64,000 bases of DNA, from positions 107,216 through 171,215 of the forward strand of contig JABSRP010000017.1 in the NCBI GenBank assembly GCA_013215145.1, in the 5' to 3' direction. Origin of the DNA: Pseudobacteriovorax sp. (GTDB lineage: Bacteria; Bdellovibrionota_B; Oligoflexia; Oligoflexales; Oligoflexaceae). A model generated the notes under the pieces. The model had not been told where the DNA came from. It was given only the letters and a program-made list of their open reading frames with translations, and made no database searches. Shown here piece by piece: positions 10,301 through 19,448 of the stretch. Each line of letters starts with the position of its first letter. Position 1 is the stretch's first letter. The translations under genes were made by a program, and so were the position numbers.

Positions 10301-12804
10301 GGCGGCATTTCGGACAAATAGAAACGCAGACTCTGAATGCAAAAGGTAGTTATCAATTATCAAGAAACATTATAGGAGCTGACGACAAAACCTTGGGGCA
10401 AGTCAATTTCTGGGACGATAATTGGATTGGTACCGAATTGATGAGATATACAGCTGCTAGTCAAAAAACTGAAATAGCAGCACAAAAAAGATTCTCTGTT
10501 CTCAATTCTTTGACAGCAAATGACTTTTTCGCGAATACTGAAATCGTTACAACAGAAATTGCTTCTTCCATTGTAAAGTTCAAAGAACAAAATACTAAAC
10601 ACCAAACTGCTCTGACTGAGACAACTAGCTACACAATAAAGGCGGACAATGGTGTTCGCCGACTGGTAGCAACTACAAACGGTGAGTTTCAAGAAAGCTG
10701 GATTCTAGCCTCTGACGACCGCAAGCTCGCGTACCGCAATGCCGAGGGCCACGTCTGGCGTTATGTATGGGATGCAAAGAAGAGGCTTCGGTCAGTTATC
10801 CTGCCCTCAGGTGCATCCCGTATGGTCAAATTTGATGATGCTGGTCGAAAAATAGAATCTTTCGCAACGGGCATTGGCGGGGTCAGCTACAGTTACGATA
10901 AAGGAAACGAACTTGTAAAAACCAAAAAGCTACTTGATAAAACGAAAAATCCTACACTCGCTATTGTTAACAACTATCGACCTGATGGCAGGTTGGATGT
11001 GGTGAATCATCGCACAGATTCTCAAATCCTAGAAAATTACCGTTACTATTACGATGGAAGTCTGGCAGACAGGCAAATTACTGGCCAAAAAGGTTTTTTA
11101 AGCGGAATCACATCGAGTAAATTCGCGATAGAATATACCTTCCGTCGCGATGGTCTAATCAAAAGTGAGGGACAGACAGTCCGATCTAAACACAAAGTCT
11201 CTACTGTAAAAGACTACTATCCTAACAAAATGATTAAAGAACGGCAGCTGACCATTTCAGGAATTACTAACCCGCAAGACTACACCCTGTCCTACGAGTA
11301 CGATCAAAGTAATCGCATCAGTAAAATATTATTGGATGGACGAGAGATCGTGTCAGTAACATACGACGTACTGGGTAGAATTGATAGAATTCAGTACACG
11401 GAAAATAATTACCTAGAATATGAGTTTGATACTGAGACCAAAAGGCCTAGCGGCTATTCCTTGCGTGGGACTAATGCGACTAACTATTCCTGGGAGCTCG
11501 ACAACAGGGGGCATATTGTCGAGGAAAGTTTCAATTCGCGACAAAGAACCTATCAATATGATGCGCGAAACTATCTTGAAACAAAAGCAGGTTCCCCAGA
11601 CCTTTATGATTACGATGAAGATGGGAGAAGAGTTGTCTCACGCAGTCAGCAAGAACTAGAATACGACAGCTCTGGTCGGGTTAAAAAAATCGGACCACTT
11701 AAACTAAAGTATGGTGCCCATGGCCGTCTCGTCACTGCAGAAAAGGGTGGCACATCCCAGGAGTATTATTACGATGGAACAGGACTACTAATCGCTACTG
11801 AGGGTCCTCATGGACTAACCAGCTACTTTCAAGATATCGTTATCACCGATGACAATACCTTTGATCCTGTTATCATCGCGGGAAAACTAGTTGGTATCAT
11901 CGTCAGCGGTGATTTCAAATCGGTATTTAGTGATCTTCGCGATTCCGTTCTTGCCGATGCCGAAGGTAATAAATCTTGGGCGGACCCGTTTGGAACGCGC
12001 GATCAGAGCATATCCTACAGTGAAGCACTTTCCTTTATTAAAAAGGGAGAGGACAAATTTACAGGATTTATCAATACCGGCCACAGATTCTATGTACCCC
12101 AGCTTGGTGAGTTTTCGACCCCTGACCCACTATACCTGAAGGATATTACACAATGCCTCGAAAACTCGGTATCCTGCAATCTCTATAGCTATGGTAACAA
12201 TGATCCCTTAGGCTTCCGAGATCCCAGTGGCCTTGATGGCGATGCGTTGTTTAAAGGATACGCAACGGCTGCTTGGACGGATTTGAGTCATTATATTGAG
12301 CACCAGGCGGCTGCTACAAAACAGTATATTAATGGGTTATTGGATTCCACTTTAACTGGCATGGGGCTTAAACCTTCTATTCCCGCGGGTGTGTGTAAGG
12401 TTGGGGGTCGTTTTGGTTATGATAATGAAACAGGTTTAGAGGCATTCGGGGAAGTGTCTATCAAAAAAGGGTATGGTAATGCCGTTGGCCAATTTGGATA
12501 TTCTAATGGTGGAATGCGATTGGTCGGCCGAGCGGAAGGCGGCTGGCAATATTCCAAAGGAGCTCTGACAGGAGGTACTTCCAATGATTTTCGTATGAAA
12601 GTTGGTATCCCTGAATATTTAGAGTTAGAATATAACTCTGATTATCGGGCTCGTCTTAATATTGGCGGAACCTATAAAAAGGTCAATGTAATGGTGTATT
12701 TTAACTATAGGCTATCAGACGAAAGCTACGAACACTTTGATAAAGCACAACTCGAGCAGGAATGGTCATACAAGGGTATGCCTTATGGAGGGGCTGCATG
12801 GTAG
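7375..12804 (+). CDS. Exported SpvB/TcdB/Rhs-repeat giant protein
   Basis: A 1809-aa protein with a signal peptide (about 1-25). Residues about 35-330 resemble the SpvB N-terminal domain. At least four VCBS/FG-GAP calcium loops follow (DYNRDGLLD, DLNGDMKDD, DINGDGLRD, DINRDGLSD). A TcdB-like middle segment (NGRGTIVRVKY) comes next, then a long stretch of YD/Rhs repeats to about 1500. The Rhs-associated core (GHRFYVPQLGEFSTPDPL ... NLYSYGNNDPLGFRDPSG) ends near residue 1620. About 189 residues follow the core; they are Gly/Tyr-rich and look beta-stranded rather than like a known toxin. In TcB/C-type toxins the Rhs part forms a shell around a C-terminal effector. Here an N-terminal signal peptide implies Sec export. 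The next gene overlaps its stop by 7 nt. Confidence 0.88.
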   Translation: MLTSSLNRSLLLATLLLFSATMYGQDESSIDIPSLSKPKVGSLVGEVGLQNPESLGIATGNFQAKLDWLIPNKRGMIGIDIIPRYSLNGGQSEFGLGWNWRLSLKRESLNGTVNFDGSDLISSPWGLLQRNRDGQYYTQSSEGLIRVEINNDNARAFHPSGKTYVFVKDIESSFGVYSWRLETVEDALGSLTYFTYERNDSGRSFVKQIAYGGRGSNFQYRISFEYQTFDSPLFRSWTSGKMITLDRLVKKVIFKTRRANTFITRYSYTLGYDSQDANLGQYLVTNQKVFKSGASFPAVTYSYGNDFSSPDSHTVVDLDHFKSLMDSNDNPVGDNKTVYFDYNRDGLLDVYSQRNRVWYLQTGAGFQNQAPIPLADDSDAFQTDCVTGTPHLARLAGPKSEILSLMTSPGEIGTRITVCALDGRVIYEKDFPFNSRDNKKVRIADLNGDMKDDIIAVDTGVTILQNLSDENSINFVMQEQDFSAEDVGEDEAFHMRRIIQVSINDINGDGLRDIVGIEEYGVRVFYNRGKLQFDETSEFVPFFKSNGRSDFRNRDYAPAFGDINRDGLSDIIFFDSRFVWVLMNREGQFVEQNYNFFDDVEGLRPYLTDFNNTGMQQISFDQGRDGMLNVALNSISSGLLSTIDNGRGTIVRVKYKRSPAAVGLGKGLVQVATLERQQVGYGSKVWHVSFNDPQLSQDHRRILGYRNVNLRNQSRVVESKYQFDDILAARMEEKRVSDPKFPSWEKVNITAYETAEFDDIFFYRQKSSNLQWYYNGSAIGRSDGREVLAYENLFCPVKEKLTNEAGTATISKIMFQNSSWDAFAHCLTKSVTETSDHETFGFTSQTTLERNNFGQVKHIQRKENGSDVTVTRVFYDELGLIEKIEKPGIGEQTFDFDGESFLLGQTIDPTGIVIKAKFDETTDNIIALRTNRSTQGANWWTEEFSFDDFERLESNWDNFTSKEKPEHTYSYILPNGRHFGQIETQTLNAKGSYQLSRNIIGADDKTLGQVNFWDDNWIGTELMRYTAASQKTEIAAQKRFSVLNSLTANDFFANTEIVTTEIASSIVKFKEQNTKHQTALTETTSYTIKADNGVRRLVATTNGEFQESWILASDDRKLAYRNAEGHVWRYVWDAKKRLRSVILPSGASRMVKFDDAGRKIESFATGIGGVSYSYDKGNELVKTKKLLDKTKNPTLAIVNNYRPDGRLDVVNHRTDSQILENYRYYYDGSLADRQITGQKGFLSGITSSKFAIEYTFRRDGLIKSEGQTVRSKHKVSTVKDYYPNKMIKERQLTISGITNPQDYTLSYEYDQSNRISKILLDGREIVSVTYDVLGRIDRIQYTENNYLEYEFDTETKRPSGYSLRGTNATNYSWELDNRGHIVEESFNSRQRTYQYDARNYLETKAGSPDLYDYDEDGRRVVSRSQQELEYDSSGRVKKIGPLKLKYGAHGRLVTAEKGGTSQEYYYDGTGLLIATEGPHGLTSYFQDIVITDDNTFDPVIIAGKLVGIIVSGDFKSVFSDLRDSVLADAEGNKSWADPFGTRDQSISYSEALSFIKKGEDKFTGFINTGHRFYVPQLGEFSTPDPLYLKDITQCLENSVSCNLYSYGNNDPLGFRDPSGLDGDALFKGYATAAWTDLSHYIEHQAAATKQYINGLLDSTLTGMGLKPSIPAGVCKVGGRFGYDNETGLEAFGEVSIKKGYGNAVGQFGYSNGGMRLVGRAEGGWQYSKGALTGGTSNDFRMKVGIPEYLELEYNSDYRARLNIGGTYKKVNVMVYFNYRLSDESYEHFDKAQLEQEWSYKGMPYGGAAW

Positions 12805-13244
12805 AAACCAATGAGCTTCAATTCTCTGAAGAGCTGATAGGCACATACGGCAGAGGAAAAATTCTTTTTGTCGTCATGTGTAGCTTTCACGCGTTTTTAT
12901 TATTTTATTTAATTATAAATAGAGAAAACGCCATTTTTGACTTTGAAAGCGGTGCAGCTAGGAACTATTGGGCAGCTGCCTTGATGTTTACAATTTCTTT
13001 TCCTACGTATTGGTTACAGTCACGACAAACTATCACCATCACTAATGATTCTATCATCGTAAAAAAGTCTCTTAGTAAGGAAGTTGTTAAACTAGAAGAT
13101 ATCAAATGGGCCAACTACGACGGCGGTCCCTTGACAGTGAAGACTGCTAAAGACCGATTTATCATAGAGCCTTTTGGCACGCGTAAAGAAGCTCGTTTAT
13201 TCGAAGAATTAAAAGCCATAGGTATTAAATGTCATAATCACTAA
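12798..13244 (+). CDS. Small membrane protein with PH-like tail, overlaps rhs stop
   Basis: The ATG at 12798 is preferred over an in-frame upstream ATG because ggagggg lies just before it and translation would overlap the Rhs stop (ATGGTAG). The 148-aa product has two membrane segments (about 22-42 and 65-82) followed by a beta-rich tail (TITITNDSIIVKKS ... FGTRKEARLFEEL) that resembles bacterial PH-like domains. A small membrane protein directly behind an Rhs gene is the classic place for an immunity protein, but the Rhs tail is not a recognised toxin. Immunity is therefore a hypothesis. Membrane anchoring or assembly of the Rhs protein is an alternative. Confidence 0.7.
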   Translation: MVETNELQFSEELIGTYGRGKILFVVMCSFHAFLLFYLIINRENAIFDFESGAARNYWAAALMFTISFPTYWLQSRQTITITNDSIIVKKSLSKEVVKLEDIKWANYDGGPLTVKTAKDRFIIEPFGTRKEARLFEELKAIGIKCHNH

Positions 13245-13617
13245 AAGGGTATACAGAAAGTGAACACTCGAGTAGAGCTACTTCCTATTAAACTGTAACA
13301 TAGCTTCTAGACCTTGAAGCACTTAATCAAATGACTCCTCGCACAGCGTTAAATCATTGAATTGTTCAGTTTTTCCAACATTTTTACGTATTTCACAAAT
13401 TTCTGATATCCTTCCTCCCCTTATTGTCTATCCCATTTTAGGCAAACCAATTCTACTGCTAAATAACCGGAGACTTTACAAGATCTCAGAGTCTTGTAGA
13501 CACCTAGCTGTAAATCGCAGGCACTATTAAAAACGTAAAGATGCGATAATGTCTGACGGTATGTCGATGGCTTACTAGAAAAATCATAATTTCAATAGTT
13601 TAGTGCCAATATTTTAT
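13245..13617. other. Convergent intergenic gap
   Basis: This 373-nt gap lies between the Rhs operon (+) and the L-domain lipoprotein (-). It holds a 7-bp hairpin, TACAAGA (13477-13483) with TCTTGTA (13492-13498), without a T-run on either strand. I see no convincing coding sequence, tRNA or intrinsic terminator. Confidence 0.5.
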
Positions 13618-15978
13618 CTATTCCTGTGGTTCCGGAGGTTCGCTTGGCTCCGGACCAGTCACTATCTGCAGTTCTTTACAGGCTTTTGCTAGTAGAGGCA
13701 TTTTAGCATCGATTGGGCATAGATTAGGATCGATATCGTTGCCTCCAAGTCCGTGATTGGGGCGCGGTGATATGTCGAAGAATGGGGAAAGGGGAGGTGG
13801 CTTCAAACTCTCTGCAGAGCGTAGCCCCATAACGTCCTTCAAACTCGGGTTGTCTTCGATGATAAATCCAACGTGAATTGTTTTTACATTTTCGAGGCCA
13901 TTTAAGGAGGTTAGTCCAGTATCCTTGACAATAAGACTGTATGAAATGGAAGCAAGATTGGTTTGAGAGGGACCAACAAACTGTAATGAACTCAGTACAC
14001 TGATGTCTCTCAACTTAGGTAAAAAACCCAGGGATAGTCCGCTTGGACCCGAAAGGGTATGTAAATTCCTATAGGCATCTAGAATAGAGAGTTCGTTGCT
14101 TTCTACTATCGCCAAGGACCTAGCAATAGAGAGATTATCGAACCCCTTTATCGATGCTAAATTAGGATTACCATTAATTTTGATATCTTTGCCGATAGAC
14201 TGCAGCGCATCAAACCCTTCAATGGAGAGAAGACTTTCATTTTGTTCGATTTCTAAACTACCACCTATCGAAGCAAGTTTTTCAAATTTTGGAAGCGATT
14301 CCATAGCATAATTATCGAAAAAAACAATGTTATCAACGACCTTTTTTAATTTCTGAAATGCATTGAACTCAAGATCGATAGCAGATTCTGAAAATATGAA
14401 ACTTCCGTGGACCTCTTCGAGTTTTAAAAATGCATTCATTGTATAAGGTCTTCCGTGTCCTAAACTTAGTTCGAGATCACCATAGACCCTTTCAAGTTGA
14501 TTGAATCCGACTAAATATCTTCCATCTACCTTGAGGTTTGCTGAGCTCTTTAGTTGAGGCAGCGGGTCTCGAGGCGAGATAGTTTTTGTTAAAGAGATAG
14601 TTCCAGCAATGGTCTTCAGAATGGGAAAGGTTTCGTGTTCATTTTCTGAGTTTAGCGAAACGTCATCCAACTCAAAACTTCCGCGAACTTCCACCAAGGA
14701 TGGAAAACTAGCAATGTTTTTTGATTTGATGCCTTCCAAACGAAGCGATCCAAGGCTAACAAGGTTCGGTAGACTTAATTTTTCTCGCGTCGGATCGCTG
14801 TTATTGGGTGCCTCGTTTGATACATTTAGGGTTCCGCTAATTCGAGAGACATTTTTAAGAGTAATCTTTTCATCCTTCGAGGTGCGGAGAAAAATACTAC
14901 CTACGATCTCATTGCAAGATTGCTCGATGATCTCCTTGCTGCTAGTAAAGTTTCCAGAGCAGACTTTGTTGACCAAAAGATCGCGAACCTCCCACTCAGA
15001 TTTGAGGTCTTCAATAGAAGCTTGAAAAATGAACCGATGAAACCCTGTAGGTAGAGCCTTAGCAGCCCCTTCCTTCCAAATAAGAATCTCATCTTCGTCA
15101 CATTGCAATGGCAACTCAGGATCTTCCGGAAGAACGCTCTTTATACAATAGCGTACATTGAGTCGATTGAGTCCTTCTCGGATGTAAAAGTTAGGCACGT
15201 ATCCCTCATCGACGACACCGAATCTACGATCAAAATAAGTTGAAAATCGTGTGATCGGCGCAGCTATATCAACGTCTAAATGATGATTGATAGTATCGAT
15301 CGGGCAGCTTAGGTTGGGCACAGGTTTGTTTTGGATATGATCAAAGACTGCAAGATCCATCACATAGCTACCGGCATCTACCGAGCTTATATCCCAAGTT
15401 CTGTTTTGAAAGCTGGGTTGAGGATCGGAGAAGGCCTCCGTGAGGGCTTTGCTACCTTGCTCTGGCCTCCTTAGACTGGCGTTGAGGGAATAGAATAAAG
15501 CCAAAGATGCTGGCACATTTTCGAAGGAAACGTAAGACATGGGATCGATATACTTTTGTTGCAGATAGCGCTTGTGGCAGTTGGCTTCTGGCAGAACGGG
15601 AGGTGTGGGTTGTAGCTGGATCTCTTGCATCTTGATAAGAGACGCGGGCGTCAGGACTATGCCTTCAAAATCACCAGACTTTTTTGTTGTTCCAATATGA
15701 ATCATTTGGGCAGATTGCATGATATCGACGGGAATGCAACCTTTGCTACTCGCTTTAACTTCTTCTGAGATTTGATCGTTCTGGGTACGAGATAGGATGC
15801 GGAGACTTGCGCCGCTCAAGCGCTTTCCTTCGCTATCCAACACAGGTAGGTAACGTGAATCCAATAGATCGCTACCGCATAGGTAGACTGTCTCTTTATA
15901 TTCGTTGCTAGGCGGACGCAGCCCACAGGAAATCATAAGTAGGATGCTAGTGAGAATTAAAATAGATGGTTTAGACAT
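13618..15978 (-). CDS. Lipoprotein with receptor-L-type leucine-rich repeats
   Basis: A 786-aa protein with a lipobox MISC (Cys18). The first 370 residues are an exported region with several Cys pairs. From about residue 380 to 750 there are irregular repeats such as LPNLVSLGSLRLEG, FPSLVEVRGSFEL, FEKLASIGGSLEI and FDALQSIGKDIKI, which match the beta-helical receptor-L-domain pattern (as in insulin-receptor L domains and many bacterial surface proteins). These modules normally bind proteins or surfaces. It stands alone, convergent with the Rhs operon, with 192 nt to the next gene upstream. A surface adhesion or recognition role is inferred. The C-terminus is Pro/Glu-rich. Confidence 0.75.
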   Translation of the reverse strand: MSKPSILILTSILLMISCGLRPPSNEYKETVYLCGSDLLDSRYLPVLDSEGKRLSGASLRILSRTQNDQISEEVKASSKGCIPVDIMQSAQMIHIGTTKKSGDFEGIVLTPASLIKMQEIQLQPTPPVLPEANCHKRYLQQKYIDPMSYVSFENVPASLALFYSLNASLRRPEQGSKALTEAFSDPQPSFQNRTWDISSVDAGSYVMDLAVFDHIQNKPVPNLSCPIDTINHHLDVDIAAPITRFSTYFDRRFGVVDEGYVPNFYIREGLNRLNVRYCIKSVLPEDPELPLQCDEDEILIWKEGAAKALPTGFHRFIFQASIEDLKSEWEVRDLLVNKVCSGNFTSSKEIIEQSCNEIVGSIFLRTSKDEKITLKNVSRISGTLNVSNEAPNNSDPTREKLSLPNLVSLGSLRLEGIKSKNIASFPSLVEVRGSFELDDVSLNSENEHETFPILKTIAGTISLTKTISPRDPLPQLKSSANLKVDGRYLVGFNQLERVYGDLELSLGHGRPYTMNAFLKLEEVHGSFIFSESAIDLEFNAFQKLKKVVDNIVFFDNYAMESLPKFEKLASIGGSLEIEQNESLLSIEGFDALQSIGKDIKINGNPNLASIKGFDNLSIARSLAIVESNELSILDAYRNLHTLSGPSGLSLGFLPKLRDISVLSSLQFVGPSQTNLASISYSLIVKDTGLTSLNGLENVKTIHVGFIIEDNPSLKDVMGLRSAESLKPPPLSPFFDISPRPNHGLGGNDIDPNLCPIDAKMPLLAKACKELQIVTGPEPSEPPEPQE

Positions 15979-16170
15979 ATAGAAAAGACCCTAAGCTAAT
16001 CGAGCGTCATTATGGCGATATAGGCAAGAAAAGTCAAAAATAAAGCATATAATGTAATAAAATCAATAATATATTGAGTGCAGGCTGTCCGACCAGACCT
16101 AATCACAGAAGCCTCCCCAATAAGGGGTTCTCCTTTTATTCTCCGATGATGTTAGCTCAAGTGACCCGAA

Positions 16171-16950
16171 TCAATTTATGAACTGAAGCGTAGCTTCCAA
16201 AAGCCCTTTTGGATTCTCTGCCAAAAGAAGGTGTCCACAACCCGAAAATAGTTTCAGCTCCGATTCAGAAATACTGTCTTTAAGCTTTTTGGCTTCTTCT
16301 ATCGGAATAATTCCGTCCAATTCTCCGTGAAGAATGAGAGTCTTATTGGGGAAATTGGGGATGCCAGTGGAGAGGTTGAACCCCTTCATGGCTGATCTTT
16401 GCTTTTGTGCGTCTTCGATAAACTCTCCGTCTTGGACGCGCTTTAATATCTGCTTTGCCATGCTTTTAACCAGGAGTTTGCTATTGGTAGCAAAGCTGGG
16501 GGCGAAATAACCATTTAACTTTGATTCAATTTTAGAAAGATCGTTTTCCCAAGGTGTTTCATCAATCACAGTTGCCGCTTTGGATGCAGTGGATACCAGG
16601 ATCAATCGTGACACTCTGGAAGGGTATTGATTGGCTATAGTTTGAGAGATCATCCCACCCATGGAGATACCCAATAGATGACTTGTTTTGATGGATAGTT
16701 CGTCCCAAAGATCGATGACATCATTAACATAATCTAGAAATGTAAATTCTGAATGAGATATAGTCTGCCCACTACCGCGGTTATCAAACAGCAAAACATT
16801 GATTCCAGACTCGAAAAGCTTTTTACTAAGACTCTTAAAATCGTTAGACGGCCTTGTGTGTCCATTCACTAGTGTAATAACAGGTGAATGGGTTTCATGG
16901 AAAAGATATTCATAGTATATTTTGGTATTTCTTTGGTCCAAAAATGGCAT
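16171..16950 (-). CDS. Alpha/beta-fold hydrolase
   Basis: A 259-aa protein of typical length for the family. The nucleophile elbow is GISMGG (Ser96). The acid lies in HGELDG (Asp212) and the general base in GCGHLL (His240). FDNRGSGQT (about 55-63) is the usual oxyanion-side loop of the MhpC/BioH/3-oxoadipate-lactonase group. The substrate cannot be read from the sequence. It starts 8 nt downstream of the receiver–TPR gene on the same strand, so the two are probably co-transcribed, which might place it under the same control as that signalling protein. Confidence 0.85.
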   Translation of the reverse strand: MPFLDQRNTKIYYEYLFHETHSPVITLVNGHTRPSNDFKSLSKKLFESGINVLLFDNRGSGQTISHSEFTFLDYVNDVIDLWDELSIKTSHLLGISMGGMISQTIANQYPSRVSRLILVSTASKAATVIDETPWENDLSKIESKLNGYFAPSFATNSKLLVKSMAKQILKRVQDGEFIEDAQKQRSAMKGFNLSTGIPNFPNKTLILHGELDGIIPIEEAKKLKDSISESELKLFSGCGHLLLAENPKGLLEATLQFIN

Positions 16951-16958
16951 ATAGAATC

Positions 16959-18200
16959 CTAGGCAGAGAGTTTTTGCGCATGTTCGGCGCGCTTGTCCTT
17001 TATCTCTCTAATAATCCCAGGATCTGGAGTCAATCCCTTTTTTTTCATTTCCTTGTATACCCTGGCAATTGCTACGTAGGCCTTTTCAAAGTCAGGCGCA
17101 GAAAGATAGCACTCACCAAGTACCTTTAAGCCTTTTTCGAGATCACCTTTTTTGCGATAAGCTAACCCTAGGTTGTAATGTAGAAGGTACAACCTAGTTT
17201 TGTCAGCCAATAGCCTTATAGCATTCTCGTAAGTTTGAATACCGGTATCGTGATGGCCCTCATTAACCTGTGAAATCGCCATATTGTTGAATATGCGTGC
17301 TAATTCATTACCATTTTCAGTTTCTGCGATCAGTTGCTCGGCTAGACTGAAATTTCCCTGACTGAATGCCACCGTTGCCATATGGTCCTTCGCGTTTTGA
17401 TTATCAGGATCTTCTTCTAAGACCCCCTCAAACACCTGTTTGGCCTCATCAAACCGATCCGCTGTAACATAGGCAGCACCTAGATTGACTCTTGTGCTAA
17501 GGTTCCTAGGCGAACGGTCCATTAAACCCTTTAGAATCTCTATGGCTTCCTCATGAGAGCCGTCTCTAGAGGCGAGTTTTGCCTTGAGCTGGAGGGCTTT
17601 GTAGTCATCTGGGTGGCGTTCCAAAACATCTGACACACATTTTTTTGCCTTATCGTACTTGGAAAGTCCGATAAAAACCTCCGCGGCTGCAACTAAGGCG
17701 TGGTTGCGAAATGGCCCTGGTTGAAACAACGAGTCATTGAACATTTTGAAGGCCTCTCCGGGCTGGCCGTCAGACATGTACATTTCGATTTTACGAATGG
17801 CGACTTCTTTAGGATCGATATTGTTTTCGTGTTCAATGATTTCGGACAATAGTTCCTTTGCCTTCGCTTTTTCAAAAGGCATAGGAAGGATATTCTTAAA
17901 GCCTAGTTCCTTGGTCAATTGGACGTCTTGTTCGTTCATTCGCTTTGAGTAAATCACACAGGGAATGTATTTCCGCTTTTTTCTTGCCCTAAGTTTTTGG
18001 ATAAAAACTGTTCCTGGCATACCTGAAAGTTCCCAAGAGCAGATAACAAATTGAATATGGTTTTTTTCTGCAATTTTAATGGCATCAGCTCCCGTTGGAG
18101 ATATAAACACTTCCTCAAACCCTAGGTCTTTGAGAAGTACCTCAAAAAATAGGGTATTCGTCGTATTATCATCGAGAACTAATATACGTTGGATTGCCAT
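16959..18200 (-). CDS. Degenerate receiver–TPR protein
   Basis: A 413-aa protein. Residues 1-120 have the CheY fold pattern: LVLDDN with the acidic pair at 10-11, and a Trp-Glu stretch before SGMPG. But the phospho-acceptor Asp is Ser55 (ICSWELSGMPG) and the conserved Lys of the KPF motif is Met107 (LPMPF), so normal phosphorylation is unlikely. Residues about 125-400 are tetratricopeptide repeats for protein binding. It shares its layout with the product at 19449-21620, and the W after the lost Asp is kept in both. It is followed 8 nt later by a hydrolase gene. A phosphorylation-independent scaffold or regulator role is inferred. Confidence 0.85.
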   Translation of the reverse strand: MAIQRILVLDDNTTNTLFFEVLLKDLGFEEVFISPTGADAIKIAEKNHIQFVICSWELSGMPGTVFIQKLRARKKRKYIPCVIYSKRMNEQDVQLTKELGFKNILPMPFEKAKAKELLSEIIEHENNIDPKEVAIRKIEMYMSDGQPGEAFKMFNDSLFQPGPFRNHALVAAAEVFIGLSKYDKAKKCVSDVLERHPDDYKALQLKAKLASRDGSHEEAIEILKGLMDRSPRNLSTRVNLGAAYVTADRFDEAKQVFEGVLEEDPDNQNAKDHMATVAFSQGNFSLAEQLIAETENGNELARIFNNMAISQVNEGHHDTGIQTYENAIRLLADKTRLYLLHYNLGLAYRKKGDLEKGLKVLGECYLSAPDFEKAYVAIARVYKEMKKKGLTPDPGIIREIKDKRAEHAQKLSA

Positions 18201-18293
18201 AAGTCCCAGCTCTTATAAGTCGTGCATTGATATCGGCAAAAGCAAGGGAGATATTAATCCGTTATTGTTTCAACTATCCGATCGATAAGGCCT

Positions 18294-19289
18294 TTAAGTG
18301 GCAGATAATTCACCTTCTTTTGGAATTTCTTTGCGCTCCATTAAATATGAAATGACTCCGAAAAGATTCAAAAACAAAAGCGAAACAATGTAAATATTTG
18401 CAATAGTCGCTCCAGAGGTTAATCCTATCATGTCAAATAACTTGTCAAAAGCGACATGGCCGACTCCTAAACCACCAGGAGCGAGGGGAAGGGCCATAGA
18501 GAATATTCCAATAGGAAAAATTAGGGCAATTTTGCCAAAAGAAACATCTGGAATTGCGAGAGTTTCTTTCGTTATCAAGTAGAAAAGCAACAAACTCATT
18601 AATTGGATCACTACGGAAATTCCAAAACACCTGACAATGGTTTTGGGTTGATCACGGTAGGCGCGCAAAGACTCATAGATCTTCAAAATTTGTGGAAATC
18701 CAAAAATTTCCTTCGATAAAATTTTGCTAAAAGGATCTTCTTTCTTATAGCGATACAAAGCTGCGAAGAAAAACAAGAAGATCCCAAGGATCAAAACAAT
18801 TTTCGTCAGAAAAATTGCTGAAAGAATTGGGTCACTAAAAACGAAGTCCAATTCGAAACAGGAAGAAACTAAACCAATACAAAATAAACCGGATAACCCA
18901 ATAACGCGATCGAGGAAGATGCTGAGCATAGCAGGTGTTTTGCCACGACTAGGGTTATCTCTGATGACGTACAATACCTTGATCAAGTCCCCTCCGACAG
19001 CGCCTGGCATGGCAGTATTGAAGAAAAAGCCCATAACCTGGAGTCGACAAGCCTTAATGAGAGTTATGCTGTACCCTACCCCCTTTAATAGGTACATCCA
19101 GCGTGTTGCCCCCAACAAAATTTGCCCTAATAGAAAAAAGCCGAAAATTGATAGGCCTAAGAATGGCTTGGTGAAAACTGAAAACACGGCTGTAAAATTT
19201 AGATCTCCGGAATGGATCAAATAGTAGATGAGACCCCCAGCGAACAGGATTTTTCCTAGCTGAACGGCCAGAGATTTGTATTTGCTCAT
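18294..19289 (-). CDS. Flippase-like membrane protein (LPG synthase TM / UPF0104 family)
   Basis: A 331-aa polytopic membrane protein with about eight hydrophobic segments. It carries the family signatures NTAMPGAVGGDLIKV near residue 92 and LPLAPGGLGVGH near 266, which mark the AglD/MprF transmembrane domain (PF03706). Members without a soluble synthase domain, as here, are thought to flip or handle lipid-linked substrates; the substrate is unknown. The gene lies between two receiver–TPR genes, 93 nt upstream of one of them on the same strand and divergent from the other, so a shared function is possible but unproven. Confidence 0.85.
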   Translation of the reverse strand: MSKYKSLAVQLGKILFAGGLIYYLIHSGDLNFTAVFSVFTKPFLGLSIFGFFLLGQILLGATRWMYLLKGVGYSITLIKACRLQVMGFFFNTAMPGAVGGDLIKVLYVIRDNPSRGKTPAMLSIFLDRVIGLSGLFCIGLVSSCFELDFVFSDPILSAIFLTKIVLILGIFLFFFAALYRYKKEDPFSKILSKEIFGFPQILKIYESLRAYRDQPKTIVRCFGISVVIQLMSLLLFYLITKETLAIPDVSFGKIALIFPIGIFSMALPLAPGGLGVGHVAFDKLFDMIGLTSGATIANIYIVSLLFLNLFGVISYLMERKEIPKEGELSAT

Positions 19290-19448
19290 ACTTTTCCTCA
19301 GTGAATACGCCTTCTAAACCTACAGAAGGGCAGATAATAACTCAACGATAAAATTCCTCTGTAATTTTAGAAGTTTAACTAGCGAATCGATTAATCTCTA
19401 CATTTTGAATAATTTCATCCGAAACGGCGGAGTATCAGGGAGTGTGTT

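Noticed and set aside
16111..16140. CCCC/GGGG stem as terminator near the hydrolase end
   Set aside because: Only a 4-bp core stem with no proper T-run in the right direction.
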